Assembly (NCBI GenBank): GCA_017550285.1
Contig: JAFZPP010000017.1
Location: 54,832 to 118,831 of the forward strand
Direction of reading: 5' to 3'
DNA length: 64,000 nucleotides
Source: Oscillospiraceae bacterium
Lineage (GTDB): Bacteria > Bacillota > Clostridia > Oscillospirales > Ruminococcaceae
Of this stretch, positions 1 through 8,781 are shown one piece after another (the stretch's first letter is position 1; each line of letters begins with the position of its first letter). The notes beneath the pieces are model-generated. The model was given only the letters and a program-made list of their open reading frames with translations. It made no database searches and was not told where the DNA came from. Made by a program: the position numbers and the translations under genes.

Positions 1-2
1 CC

Positions 3-623
3 CTGTTTTTCTGCGTACCTGCTGCTGTTTTCATGCAAGGCTGCGATCTTCCGAAGCAGGACGCGCCGTTTCAGCCGATGCATGCCGAAGCCTATGAGAC
101 AGATGTCCTGCTCGAATACGGCGACGGACAATCTGCGAATCTGCATCTGACACGCTGCGGCGATGCACTCTGGGATGCAGAATTCACAGAACCGGCAGCG
201 CTGTCCGGTGTCGTCCTGACATTTGACGGCGACAAAGTCAGCGCCAATTATAAGGGACTTGCGTTCACCGTTCCGAAATCGGCGCTTCCTGCGAAGAATA
301 TGCTCGGGATTGCAACAGAAGCGCTTGATGCAGCCGATGCGGCGGAATCGCTTCCCTGCGCGCAGCAGGAAGACGGAAGCTGGAGCTACAGCGGTGAATG
401 TGCAGGCGGCAGCTATACGCTTTCATTTGCTGAATCCGGCGAGCCGCTGGTCTTTGATCTCCCTGCACAGCCGCTCCGCCTGACCTTCTCCGGCTTCACT
501 GTCACACAGCAGACTGCCGAAACAACGGGCACGCAAACAGACGTATCTGCTGCGGAAACAGCATCATCCGAAACCGTCTCCGGCACAACTGTCACCACCG
601 AAGCAACCGTCACAACCGCATAA
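3..623 (+). CDS. Putative lipoprotein, 5' end outside window
   Basis: The open frame enters from the left edge, and its first visible residues (LFFCVPAAVFMQGC) look like the end of a lipoprotein signal peptide, with the Cys as lipidation site. An internal ATG at 33 falls inside that hydrophobic stretch, so the true start probably lies left of the window. The rest is about 195 residues without a family I recognise, ending in a Thr/Ser/Val-rich tail (roughly the last 40 residues) typical of cell-wall spanning or low-complexity linkers. A strong hairpin terminator follows directly. The lipoprotein call is inference from the lipobox-like MQGC. Confidence 0.6.
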   Translation: MFFCVPAAVFMQGCDLPKQDAPFQPMHAEAYETDVLLEYGDGQSANLHLTRCGDALWDAEFTEPAALSGVVLTFDGDKVSANYKGLAFTVPKSALPAKNMLGIATEALDAADAAESLPCAQQEDGSWSYSGECAGGSYTLSFAESGEPLVFDLPAQPLRLTFSGFTVTQQTAETTGTQTDVSAAETASSETVSGTTVTTEATVTTA

Positions 624-624
624 A

Positions 625-660
625 ACAAGGGCACATCATAACGATGTGCCCTTTGTTTTG
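625..660. terminator. Bidirectional terminator between lipoprotein and GH9 genes
   Basis: A 9-bp stem, gggcacatc (629-637) with gatgtgccc (643-651), is flanked by A-rich and T-rich runs on both sides. It can therefore end both the rightward lipoprotein gene and the leftward GH9 gene. Confidence 0.8.
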
Positions 661-690
661 TTTGGGTTCATTCTCAATCAATCGTTCAGA

Positions 691-3600
691 TTAAGCCTTA
701 CCGAGATCGGAATACGGGATGATCTTTGCGATGAACTGGAGAATCTTCAGCGTGTCGTCAGCATCCGGCTTACCGTTTGCATTGACGTCAGCATTCAGTT
801 TGCCCTGCGCCGAAACATTCGCGCCAGCATCCTCAGCAACAAAGCGAGCAAGCAGAACAGCGTCGGAAACGTCCACGCGCATTTCGGGAGTATCGCCCTT
901 GGAGAGGTCCACGTTGCCCCAGTCAACATCATCTTTCGTAGTCGTGCTGGAACTGGCAGTGGTCTCGGACTTCTCAGTCGTTTCGCTGGATGCGGAAGTG
1001 GTGATCGGCTCAACGTCCTTAATATTGTCCTTATCCTGGAGGAACTCTACGATCCAAGCCAGCGGAGCATTCCAGTTAATGGTAACCTCGTTGGTAGACC
1101 ATGCCTCGATGGAGTCAACATAGCATCTCTGGGACGGGTTGTCCTTCTTGCCCGGAACGAAGCCGAGTGCACGGACATACGGATCCTGGAGACCTGCGTT
1201 CGGACCGCCGGAGAGAACGCCGTCCGGTGCTTCCGGCAGGGTCTTGTCGAGCTCATGAGACCAATATCTGTGGTGCGGGTTTCTCTCGTGGTAAGAACCG
1301 TAACCGGTGATGTAGGAATATGCCAGCGGGTTGCAGCCGAGGAGGTAGTCCATACCGGTGGTAACGCCGCTCAGGTACTTGGATTCGCCGGTCTGATCGT
1401 AAGCATAAGCCATAGCGATCAGGTTGTTGATAACCATGGAGTTGGAGCCCCACTCATAACCGTAGATCGTGATCTTCGGATCGAGGTTGTTCGGATCATT
1501 GTAGCCGGGACCGTCATAGGTGTACGGAATACCGTAGCCCTGCTCCTCTTCCTGCTTGAGGTACTCGTCAGCAGTTTCAAGAATGGATGCTTCGAGCGTC
1601 TTCTTAGCATCTGCATCGAGCAGATCCTTGTGCAGTGCGAGGGTCAGAGAACCTGCGGAACCGGTGTTGCCCCAGTTGAAGCAGGTCAGAGAGCCTTCAC
1701 CGGAAGCGTTCTCACCGCCGGTGATTCTGGAGGTAACCTTGTAGGACTTGTCGCCCTGCTTACCGCCGTATGCCTTGCCGTACTTTTCCAGTGCAGTCTT
1801 GTAGGTATCAGCATCGCTGTCCTTCATGAGCGAGCAGGAGGTGAAGAGCTCGCAGGCTGCCCAGTAGGCATCGTCCTTGACCTCGTTATCACCGTACGGA
1901 CCGCCGCCCTTTGCATGCCACATCGGAGCGTACAGCGAATTCGCGTTCAGCTCTTCTGCCGGGCAGTCACAGCCGAGATCCGGATGTGTCTTCGTGGTCA
2001 GATCAGCCTCAACGAAGGTTCTCTCGAACGCAGCGAATGCTTCCTTTGCTTCCTTCAGGTAGGTAGCTGCCTGAGAGGAATCATAATCCTGCCAGAGTCT
2101 TGCAGCCTGTGCAGCACAAGCAGCAAAGTTCAGCGTTGCAGCGAATGTAGGCGGCTTAACGATACGGACAGTATCCCAGCCTCCCTGATCTTCCGGACCT
2201 TCGTAGTCCCAAGGTCTGGTTGCAAGACCGGTCCACTTGTGGTCGTGCAGCTTGTGATAGTAGAGACCCTCATACTTGGAGCCGTAGGTCGGATCCTTGG
2301 AGTCAACCTTCATCGCCTCGATGAAGTCGAGCTCGTACTTGCACTCGTCGAGGACATCCGGAATCTTGTTGCCGGTTTCCGGAACAACAACCGTACCTGA
2401 GCCGTCAGCGAACTTCTTGTCGCCGCCCTCAACCTTGAGGATTGCTCTCTCATACATGTTCTGGAGCGTCCAGACGGAGATACCGCCGTTAACAACGTAC
2501 TTACCGTGGTCACCGGCGTCGTACCAGCCCTTGTTTGCAGTGATCGAGTAAGAGGTCTGAGCCTGCGTCTTGCTCTCATACTCATTGATCCACTTCGGCT
2601 GGACATATGCCTTATCGGTAATATGACCGCCCTGGTGAGCCAGGTTCTTATCGGAACCGGAAACGACATAGCTGCTCTCGATATCGCAGCCGGAACGGTT
2701 CTGATAGAAGTAGTTGATCGCGTTGGTCAGCAGGTCCTTCGAGGAATTCTCACCCTTCTGGCTGTAGATGTCATCGCCGATCTTGAACTCGAAGGAACGC
2801 CAGGTCTTGCCGTCTACCTGGAGGTAGTAGGTACCCGGAGTCGTGAAATCGGAGAAGTCGATCTTGCAGACCTTATCGTTGGAATCCTTATCTGCCTCCG
2901 GAGCGGTGGAAGTGAAGGACTTCACAGTCGAGCCGCTCTTTGCATCGACAAGATTTACGGTGTAAGTGCCGGAGAGGCTGATCTTCTCAGCATCGTGCAG
3001 GATATCGCCGCTGTTATCGGAGAGAACAGCGATCTTCTTGGTCTCCGGGAAATAACCGAGCTGGTTGGTGGAGATGAAGACGTCCTTCACGCCGGTAGCG
3101 ACAGATGCCCAATAGCGGTCGGTCTGACCGTAGGATCTGACCGGAACATCATCTTCCTGCTCGCAGGTGATCGACATATCATCGAACCAGATCTCGTCGC
3201 CGTCCTCCGCGTTGCCCTTGTACTGGGTACCCTTTGCATAGTGGAATGCCCACTCCATGCCTTCGAGGTCCTTGGTGCAGTGGAATGTACCGGAGTACTC
3301 CTTCCAGTCAGTGGACAGCTTTGCACAGCTGTTCGGATACTGACCGCCCATATCCGGGCCGTCGTGCATGTCGTTCTCGTCGAGCTCAAAATACTCCTCA
3401 TACGGAGAATTCGGCTGACCGATCTTGCCGCAGAGCTCAAGACCGTCGCGGCTTGCCTTTGCCTTGAAGCTGACTTTGTAGTCATGACCTGCCTTGAAGT
3501 CGAGGTTTCTGCAGCGGAACTGAAGGTCCCACTTTTCCTTTGCAGCACCCTGTGCCTTCAGGATTGTGATGTGGACTGCGCCGTCACTCAGCTCGAAGTC

Positions 3601-3774
3601 CTGCTTTGCCGGGCTGGACTCACAAGTATGCCAAGGCAGAGCCTTGTACTCGAAGTCGGTTTCGCCCAGGATCTGACCTGCCGAAACAGTCATCGGCGCG
3701 ATGCTTGCGACTGTCGGCGCGACCATTGACAGAGCCAGAAGGCCAGCAATGATCAGTTTCGATTTTCTGTGCAT
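691..3774 (-). CDS. Cellulosomal GH9 endoglucanase: CBM4, Ig-like, GH9, dockerin
   Basis: Secreted endo-beta-1,4-glucanase of 1027 residues. Domains in order: signal peptide (1-32, ending VSA), a CBM4-type carbohydrate-binding module (about 36-205), a CelD-type Ig-like domain (about 230-330), the GH9 catalytic domain (about 340-920), a Ser/Thr linker (about 925-948) and a C-terminal dockerin (about 950-1027). Family hallmarks are visible: GWYDAGDHGKYV (416-427) with the catalytic Asp pair, HHRYW (834-838), and STNEVTINW with the likely acid Glu896. The ATG at 3774 follows GGGAGGG. The dockerin's second calcium loop (DVNANGKPDADD) is clear; the first is weak. It has its own promoter at 4030-4058 and a roughly 250-nt leader. 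The enzyme would be displayed on the cellulosome through a cohesin. Confidence 0.95.
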   Translation of the reverse strand: MHRKSKLIIAGLLALSMVAPTVASIAPMTVSAGQILGETDFEYKALPWHTCESSPAKQDFELSDGAVHITILKAQGAAKEKWDLQFRCRNLDFKAGHDYKVSFKAKASRDGLELCGKIGQPNSPYEEYFELDENDMHDGPDMGGQYPNSCAKLSTDWKEYSGTFHCTKDLEGMEWAFHYAKGTQYKGNAEDGDEIWFDDMSITCEQEDDVPVRSYGQTDRYWASVATGVKDVFISTNQLGYFPETKKIAVLSDNSGDILHDAEKISLSGTYTVNLVDAKSGSTVKSFTSTAPEADKDSNDKVCKIDFSDFTTPGTYYLQVDGKTWRSFEFKIGDDIYSQKGENSSKDLLTNAINYFYQNRSGCDIESSYVVSGSDKNLAHQGGHITDKAYVQPKWINEYESKTQAQTSYSITANKGWYDAGDHGKYVVNGGISVWTLQNMYERAILKVEGGDKKFADGSGTVVVPETGNKIPDVLDECKYELDFIEAMKVDSKDPTYGSKYEGLYYHKLHDHKWTGLATRPWDYEGPEDQGGWDTVRIVKPPTFAATLNFAACAAQAARLWQDYDSSQAATYLKEAKEAFAAFERTFVEADLTTKTHPDLGCDCPAEELNANSLYAPMWHAKGGGPYGDNEVKDDAYWAACELFTSCSLMKDSDADTYKTALEKYGKAYGGKQGDKSYKVTSRITGGENASGEGSLTCFNWGNTGSAGSLTLALHKDLLDADAKKTLEASILETADEYLKQEEEQGYGIPYTYDGPGYNDPNNLDPKITIYGYEWGSNSMVINNLIAMAYAYDQTGESKYLSGVTTGMDYLLGCNPLAYSYITGYGSYHERNPHHRYWSHELDKTLPEAPDGVLSGGPNAGLQDPYVRALGFVPGKKDNPSQRCYVDSIEAWSTNEVTINWNAPLAWIVEFLQDKDNIKDVEPITTSASSETTEKSETTASSSTTTKDDVDWGNVDLSKGDTPEMRVDVSDAVLLARFVAEDAGANVSAQGKLNADVNANGKPDADDTLKILQFIAKIIPYSDLGKA

Positions 3775-4029
3775 GTTGAAAAACCCTCCCGTTTTTTTCT
3801 TAGTATATAAACGCCGCCAGTACGAGCTGCGCTTATATTCCGGTATAGGCGGATACAGTCCTGACGCTGCATAGAAATACGCGCAGAAATATCCCGTTCT
3901 TCAAATCTGCTGCTCCCGTGCAGCATCAGATCCTACGGCGAGTCATTCCCGCGTTTCCTTTGCATTATACAAGCTGTATTACATCCTCGGGGTTATATAC
4001 TGCGTCCCGCGCAGTTCCCCGTTGTTTAC

Positions 4030-4058
4030 ATTATAATACAAAGATAGGAACTTGTAAA
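4030..4058 (-). promoter_or_regulatory. Promoter for GH9 gene
   Basis: On the minus strand TTTACA (4053-4058), a 17-nt spacer and TATAAT (4030-4035). The predicted leader of about 250 nt to the GH9 start contains a small GCTGC/GCAGC hairpin but no riboswitch I recognise. The rest of the 3775-4428 gap holds only this promoter and the symporter promoter. Confidence 0.75.
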
Positions 4059-4297
4059 GTGCTTTTTGAAACTTTGGCGGAAGTGTATAAACCGCCGGAT
4101 AATTTTTGTGTATTTCTTCCAAATAAATTTGTTCATAATTTATGGGAAATGTTGCCGTTTCAGAATACTGTGCAATGATAAACAAGGGTAGATTTTTTGT
4201 GTTATATTACAGATAGTTGAATTGAGATATCAATTCTATGAGATTTGTACATATCACCATTTAATTTTTGTGCATCATCCCGAAATCTCGACAATAC

Positions 4298-4326
4298 TTG
4301 ACAAATTCCGGCGGATATGCTATAAT
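4298..4326 (+). promoter_or_regulatory. Promoter for sodium:solute symporter
   Basis: TTGACA (4298-4303), 17-nt spacer, TATAAT (4321-4326); a perfect vegetative consensus about 100 nt upstream of the symporter start. Confidence 0.85.
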
Positions 4327-4428
4327 TACTTTGCTGCGTTAAAGCTGTAGAGCATAAAAACGTCAAAGCGTAAAAGCATCAACAGCCCGCCGCATACTAT
4401 ATATAATATTTGTATCGGGAGGATTCAT

Positions 4429-6015
4429 ATGTCAGCATCACAAATCATCACGCTGATCGTGGTTGTGGTCTACGCCGCTGTCATGGTAACAATCGGTCTG
4501 ATCACATCAAAGAAAACAAAAAGCGTCAATGACTTCGTCTTCGGCGGCAACAAGATCGGTCCTTGGATGACCGCATTTGCATTCGGCACCGCCTATTTCT
4601 CCGCCGTCGTGTTCATCGGCTATGCCGGACAGTTCGGCTGGGGCTACGGTGTTTCCGCCGCATGGATCGGCGTCGGCAATGCACTGATCGGCGCGACGCT
4701 GGCATGGGCGGTTCTCGGCAAGCGCACCCGTCTGATGACAAAGCATCTCGATGCAAAGACCATGCCGGATTTCTTCATGAAGCGCTACGGCAGCACTTCG
4801 CTGAAAACCTGTGCGGCAATCATCGTTTTCCTGTTTATGATTCCCTACACCGCATCGGTCTATAACGGTCTCTCCAGACTGTTTGCCATGGCATTCAGCC
4901 TCAATTCCCCGAACGCCTATCAGTATGTCATGATCGCAATGGCGGTTCTGAGTGCAATTTACGTTGTGCTCGGCGGCTACTCCGCAACGGCAGTCAATGA
5001 CTTCATTCAGGGCATGATCATGCTCGTCGGCATTTCCGCGGTTGTCATCTGCATTCTCAATTACAACGGCGGTCTCGGCAGCTCGGTTGACATGCTCAGA
5101 CAGGTCACGGCGGTTCCGGACGGCAAGCTCGCCGCCCTCTTCGGACCGGACCCGATCAACCTCTTCGGCGTTGTCGTCCTGACTTCGCTCGGCACATGGG
5201 GTCTGCCGCAGATGACCCACAAATTCTACGCAATCCGCGATGAGAAGGATATCAAGCGCGGCATGATTATCTCGACCTTCTTCTGCCTGATCGTTTCCGG
5301 CGGATGCTATCTGCTCGGCGGCTTCACGAGACTCTTTAATACGACCGAGGACGGTCAGGGTCTCGGCACGAATGTCATTCAGAAGCTCTCCAACGGCAAG
5401 CTCGAATTTGACGCAATGGTTCCGAATATGCTCCAGACGGCACTGCCGCCGCTGCTGATCGGTCTGGTCGTCGTGCTGGTGCTCAGCGCATCGCTTTCGA
5501 CACTCTCCGCACTGGTTCTGACCTCCTCGACCACGCTCGCGCATGACCTGCTCCGTCCGGCATCCAAGGGCAAAATGGACGAGAAAAAGGAATTCGTCAC
5601 GATGCGTGTGCTGATTATCTTCTTCCTGCTGATTTCCGTTATCATCGCAATGAACAAGAACGCCGCTATCACGACGCTCATGAGCTATTCATGGGGCGCG
5701 CTCTCCGGCTCCTTCCTCGGACCGTTCCTCTGGGGACTGTTCAACAAGAAGACGACCAAGGCTGCCGTATGGGTCAGCTTTGCACTCGGCGTCATTTCGA
5801 CGGTCGCGCATATGTGCATCTTCACATTCTTCAAGGACAGCTTCGGCGGCTTCATCAAGTGGGCTGCATCGCTGCCGCTGAATCTCGCATCGCCGATCAA
5901 TGCAGGCGCCCTGCTGATGATTCTCTCGATTGTCATTGTGCCGGTCATTTCGGCATGCACAAAGCCCTGCGAGAAAGAGACGGTCGAGAACGCATTTGCT
6001 GCATACGATAAATAA
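4429..6015 (+). CDS. Sodium:solute symporter (SSF family)
   Basis: Polytopic membrane protein of 528 residues with the length and segment pattern of the SSF/PutP family (about 13 transmembrane helices). The N-terminal signature region SKKTKSVNDFVFGG followed by FGTAYFSAVVFIGYAGQ is characteristic: the conserved serine-containing helix 1 region coordinates sodium and substrate in this family. It couples sodium entry to uptake of an organic solute; the substrate (amino acid, sugar or other) cannot be read from the sequence. GGGAGG lies just upstream of the ATG. Monocistronic: own promoter and own terminator (6040-6077). Confidence 0.9.
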   Translation: MSASQIITLIVVVVYAAVMVTIGLITSKKTKSVNDFVFGGNKIGPWMTAFAFGTAYFSAVVFIGYAGQFGWGYGVSAAWIGVGNALIGATLAWAVLGKRTRLMTKHLDAKTMPDFFMKRYGSTSLKTCAAIIVFLFMIPYTASVYNGLSRLFAMAFSLNSPNAYQYVMIAMAVLSAIYVVLGGYSATAVNDFIQGMIMLVGISAVVICILNYNGGLGSSVDMLRQVTAVPDGKLAALFGPDPINLFGVVVLTSLGTWGLPQMTHKFYAIRDEKDIKRGMIISTFFCLIVSGGCYLLGGFTRLFNTTEDGQGLGTNVIQKLSNGKLEFDAMVPNMLQTALPPLLIGLVVVLVLSASLSTLSALVLTSSTTLAHDLLRPASKGKMDEKKEFVTMRVLIIFFLLISVIIAMNKNAAITTLMSYSWGALSGSFLGPFLWGLFNKKTTKAAVWVSFALGVISTVAHMCIFTFFKDSFGGFIKWAASLPLNLASPINAGALLMILSIVIVPVISACTKPCEKETVENAFAAYDK

Positions 6016-6039
6016 TACAAATAATACTCCTCGGGATGC

Positions 6040-6077
6040 CGCGGTATTTTGCCCTCAGCAGAATACCGCGTTTTTTT
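6040..6077 (+). terminator. Terminator after symporter
   Basis: Nine-bp stem cgcggtatt (6040-6048) with aataccgcg (6062-6070), followed by seven T residues. Confidence 0.9.
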
Positions 6078-6207
6078 ATGATGATACAACGGAATAATGT
6101 TGAATACGTTTTTTCACTCTGAACCTATGATAGATTCTTAAAATAATCAGTCCCTATTATCTTTATCCTGTGTCCGACGAATATTTTTGTTGGGTGCGGT
6201 GCACAAG

Positions 6208-6322
6208 TTCGAGGGGAAGAAGCACAAGGAAAGGGGCGTCTTCGCTGCGCTCAGGTTTCCCCTCTCCTTAAGGTCCCCCCCGAGCTCCCTCATTCCTTAT
6301 TCTCTCCCCTCTGAGGCGCATT
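6208..6322 (+). repeat. Intergenic repeat family A, copy 1
   Basis: About 115 nt beginning at gaggggaagaagcaca and ending near ctctgaggcgca. It closely resembles 44180-44310 (shared blocks: gaggggaag, gtcttcgct, ctcaggt, cccctctcc, taaggt, agctccctcattcctta). It has no credible reading frame. The remainder of the 6080-6458 gap is pyrimidine-rich and shows nothing else. Confidence 0.7.
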
Positions 6323-6458
6323 TTTCTAAATGGCTCTTTTATACTTTCTACATTCAAACTCCTCTCTCCTCTCTTCTCGCTCCGTTGCATGAATCCGCTG
6401 TCTTCCGCATATGATGCAGCAGACAGGGCTCCGCCCGATCATGCAAGGAGTGAGCAGA

Positions 6459-6773
6459 TTGCGTAAACATCCCTATCCGACCGCCGCATCCGGTGCCGAC
6501 ATGCTCGATGAACGGGCACTCCGGCTCGGCGAATATATCGCAGCACATGCAGCGACCGTCCGCAGCACCGCCGCCGTCTTCGGCATATCCAAATCGACCG
6601 TTCACAAGGATATCACCGTCCGGCTGCCGCGCCTGCACGCAGGACTCTCCGCGCAGGTGCATGAGATCATCGAAAAGAACAAGCAGGAACGCCATATCCG
6701 CGGCGGGCTTGCCACCAAACGCAAATACGAAACCGAAAAGCAGCGCCGCAGGCGTCCGTCCTCTGTGACCTGA
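6459..6773 (+). CDS. spoIIID: Sporulation transcription factor SpoIIID
   Basis: DNA-binding regulator of mother-cell genes during endospore formation. The core ERALRLGEYI, then GISKSTVHKDIT and NKQERHIRGG, followed by ATK.KYE, is diagnostic of SpoIIID (helix-turn-helix plus basic C-terminal helix). I place the start at the TTG at 6459 because AAGGAG (6445-6450) sits 8 nt upstream; this gives 104 residues, near the usual 80-95. Upstream in-frame ATGs (6411, 6441) lack a ribosome-binding site, and ATG 6501 would also keep the whole domain. It stands alone between intergenic repeat A and pfkA. Confidence 0.93.
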   Translation: MRKHPYPTAASGADMLDERALRLGEYIAAHAATVRSTAAVFGISKSTVHKDITVRLPRLHAGLSAQVHEIIEKNKQERHIRGGLATKRKYETEKQRRRRPSSVT

Positions 6774-6860
6774 TTTTCCGCCGGATTTCCGCCGTTTTTG
6801 TTTCTTTCGCCGATTATGTAACAATTTGGAAACAAACCCGAAAAATGCTGTATAAGGCAC

Positions 6861-6889
6861 TTGACGAATCGAAAAAAAAGTAGTAAAAT
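6861..6889 (+). promoter_or_regulatory. Promoter for pfkA
   Basis: TTGACG (6861-6866), 17-nt spacer, TAAAAT (6884-6889); about 80 nt upstream of the pfkA start. Confidence 0.75.
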
Positions 6890-6974
6890 AGTAAGCGGCA
6901 GATTATGCACGATATAAAAAGAATGATGCTGTGCTTTTGCTGCACGGTATGCAATCATGAGGAGGATAAAAACT

Positions 6975-7934
6975 ATGAAGCGAATCGGTGTACTTACAAG
7001 CGGCGGCGACGCACCGGGCATGAATGCTGCAATCCGCGCAGTCGTCCGTACCGCAATTTACAAGGGAATGTCCGTCATCGGCATCAACAGAGGCTATAAC
7101 GGTCTGCTGAACCGTGACGTTTATGAAATGGATCTGCGTTCTGTCTCGTCCATTATCCAGCGCGGCGGCACAAAGCTGTTCTCCGCACGCTGCCTCGAAT
7201 TCAAGGAGGAGGCAGGCGTCCTCAAGGGCGTCGCAGCATGTAAAGAGCTCGGCATCGAGGGTCTGGTCGTCATCGGCGGCGACGGCTCCTACCGCGGCGC
7301 AGGCGATCTTTCCGCACACGGCATCCCCTGCATCGGTCTGCCGGGTACGATTGACAACGATATTTCCAGCACCGATTTCACAATCGGCTATGATACCGCA
7401 ATGAATACCGTTATGGAGCTCGTTGACAAGCTCCGCGATACCAGCCACAGCCATGACAGATGTTCTGTTGTCGAGGTCATGGGCAGAGGCGCCGGCTATA
7501 TCGCCGTCAATACCGGTGTCGCATGCGGCGCAGTCGAGATTCTGTGTCCCGAGAGAGAGTACAACCTCGACGAAATCATCGAGAAGATGCAGGCAAGCCG
7601 CAAGATCGGCAAGCAGAACTTCATCATCATCGTTGCAGAGGGCGTCGGTCACTCCGAGGAGATCGCAAAGACGATCCAGGCAAGAACCGGCATTGAGTCC
7701 CGTGCAACCATTCTCGGACATGTTCAGCGCGGCGGTTCTCCGACTGTCCGTGACAGAGTCCTCGCAAGCCAGATGGGCAACTATGCCGTCAATCTGCTCG
7801 AGAAGGGCATCGGCAACCGCGTGGTCGGTATCCGCGGCACGAAGCTCGTCGATTACGATATTCAGGAAGCACTCAAGATGACGAAGCCCTTCGATGACGA
7901 TCTCTATGATCTCACCAAGGTCATCAGCATCTGA
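6975..7934 (+). CDS. pfkA: ATP-dependent 6-phosphofructokinase
   Basis: Phosphorylates fructose 6-phosphate to fructose 1,6-bisphosphate, the committed step of glycolysis, in the cytoplasm. At 319 residues it matches bacterial PfkA (about 320). Visible motifs: the ATP-binding LTSGGDAPGMNAAIR at the N-terminus, VIGGDGS, the catalytic GTIDND loop, the GYDTA motif, and EVMGRGAGYIA of the substrate site. GDGS rather than the PPi-type GDD(K) pattern argues for ATP as donor. ATG 6975 is preceded by GAGGAGG. No convincing terminator separates it from the folT leader, although that leader has its own control element. Confidence 0.97.
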   Translation: MKRIGVLTSGGDAPGMNAAIRAVVRTAIYKGMSVIGINRGYNGLLNRDVYEMDLRSVSSIIQRGGTKLFSARCLEFKEEAGVLKGVAACKELGIEGLVVIGGDGSYRGAGDLSAHGIPCIGLPGTIDNDISSTDFTIGYDTAMNTVMELVDKLRDTSHSHDRCSVVEVMGRGAGYIAVNTGVACGAVEILCPEREYNLDEIIEKMQASRKIGKQNFIIIVAEGVGHSEEIAKTIQARTGIESRATILGHVQRGGSPTVRDRVLASQMGNYAVNLLEKGIGNRVVGIRGTKLVDYDIQEALKMTKPFDDDLYDLTKVISI

Positions 7935-7990
7935 GCATAAAAGACATCTGCGTTCAAACAGAATTCATGCCGGGCAGGAGCGCCGCTTCT

Positions 7991-8099
7991 GCCGCAGAGT
8001 AGGAAATTTCGCGTAAAGTGCCGTCCGGACGGGGAGTTGTCGGGCGGACGAAAAGCGTCTCCGGACGCTTGCGGTGAGATTTCCGCATCCCGCTGAGGC
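7991..8099 (+). promoter_or_regulatory. Tetrahydrofolate (THF, folT-type) riboswitch
   Basis: The leader of the folate transporter gene carries the conserved THF aptamer elements in order: AGAGTAG, TTCGCGTaAAGTG, GGGAGTTGTCG, GAAAAGCG, GCGGTGAG and CATCCCGCT. The closing helix pairs 7991-7997 (gccgcag) with 8093-8099 (ctgaggc), with one mismatch. THF riboswitches are known to sit before folT and folate synthesis genes, which agrees with the downstream gene. An expression-platform hairpin follows at 8114-8160. Confidence 0.9.
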
Positions 8100-8113
8100 A
8101 TAAGGGAAATACA

Positions 8114-8160
8114 ACACTCCTTTGTGCATTCAGGGTAATTGTGCAAAGGAGTGTATTTTT
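8114..8160 (+). terminator. Riboswitch expression platform: hairpin that also masks the folT Shine-Dalgarno
   Basis: Perfect 11-bp stem acactcctttg (8114-8124) with caaaggagtgt (8144-8154), then A and five T residues and immediately the ATG of folT. The 3' arm contains the folT ribosome-binding site AAAGGAG. The same hairpin could therefore stop transcription and hide the start site. Confidence 0.8.
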
Positions 8161-8748
8161 ATGAAAATGTTTCGGGAATCTTTCAAGGAATTCAAGGATC
8201 TGCGTGCAGTTGTTGTGACCGGTCTGCTGATCGCCCTCTCTATGGTGATCGAGTCGTTCACGATCAACCTCGGCTTTGCAAAGATCAATTTTGCATTTCT
8301 GGCAATCGCCGCAATCGGTATGCTGTACGGACCTTCCGTGAGCATCTGCGCCGGTGCGATTTGCGATATCCTCGGCTATCTGGTTGCACCGGACGGTGCA
8401 TTCTTCCCGCTCTATACGCTGATCGGCGCGATGCAGGGTCTGATCTACGGCGTCATCGCCTACCGGAAGCTCTCGAAGAAAACCGGCAGAGAGTTCGACA
8501 TCGAAATGATGATCCGTCTGGTCATTGCGCGCGTTGCAGACGTCGTGTTCATCAACCTCATCTGCAACACCGCCGCGAACTTCCATTACGGCTTCCTGCG
8601 CGATAAGACGCTCGGCGCCGCAATCGCAGCAAGAGTCGCAAAGAATCTGCTGGAGCTGCCCATTGATATCATCCTGATTGTCGGCGTGCTCATGGCAGTG
8701 CTGAAAGCCTATACGGTGGTATTCGGCACGCGCAGAACACCTGCCTGA
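8161..8748 (+). CDS. folT: Folate-specific ECF transporter S component
   Basis: Membrane substrate-binding (S) subunit that captures folate and pairs with a shared EcfA-EcfA'-EcfT energising module, which is not in this window. It has 195 residues and about six transmembrane helices. The ECF-S signature ALLIALSMVIES-like segment (here LLIALSMVIESFTINLG) and the later AGAICDILGYLVAPDG.FFP are typical of the folate family. The THF riboswitch directly upstream supports the substrate. ATG 8161 is chosen because AAAGGAGTG sits 5-8 nt before it, inside the regulatory hairpin. proC follows after 33 nt, probably in the same transcript. Confidence 0.9.
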   Translation: MKMFRESFKEFKDLRAVVVTGLLIALSMVIESFTINLGFAKINFAFLAIAAIGMLYGPSVSICAGAICDILGYLVAPDGAFFPLYTLIGAMQGLIYGVIAYRKLSKKTGREFDIEMMIRLVIARVADVVFINLICNTAANFHYGFLRDKTLGAAIAARVAKNLLELPIDIILIVGVLMAVLKAYTVVFGTRRTPA

Positions 8749-8781
8749 CCCGAACAAATCTCAAAACAGGAGTTGTTGATT

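Noticed and set aside
646..2400. Long open frame (584 codons) antisense to the GH9 gene
   Set aside because: It lies fully opposite a clear GH9 enzyme, has no ribosome site and reads as the complement of biased codons; other long antisense frames (2506-3729, 11974-14097, 13973-15706, 31093-32844, 41992-43227, 50209-51897) were rejected for the same reason.
6187..6414. 75-codon frame upstream of spoIIID
   Set aside because: It translates intergenic repeat A; composition is low-complexity Ser/Pro/Leu with no start signal.
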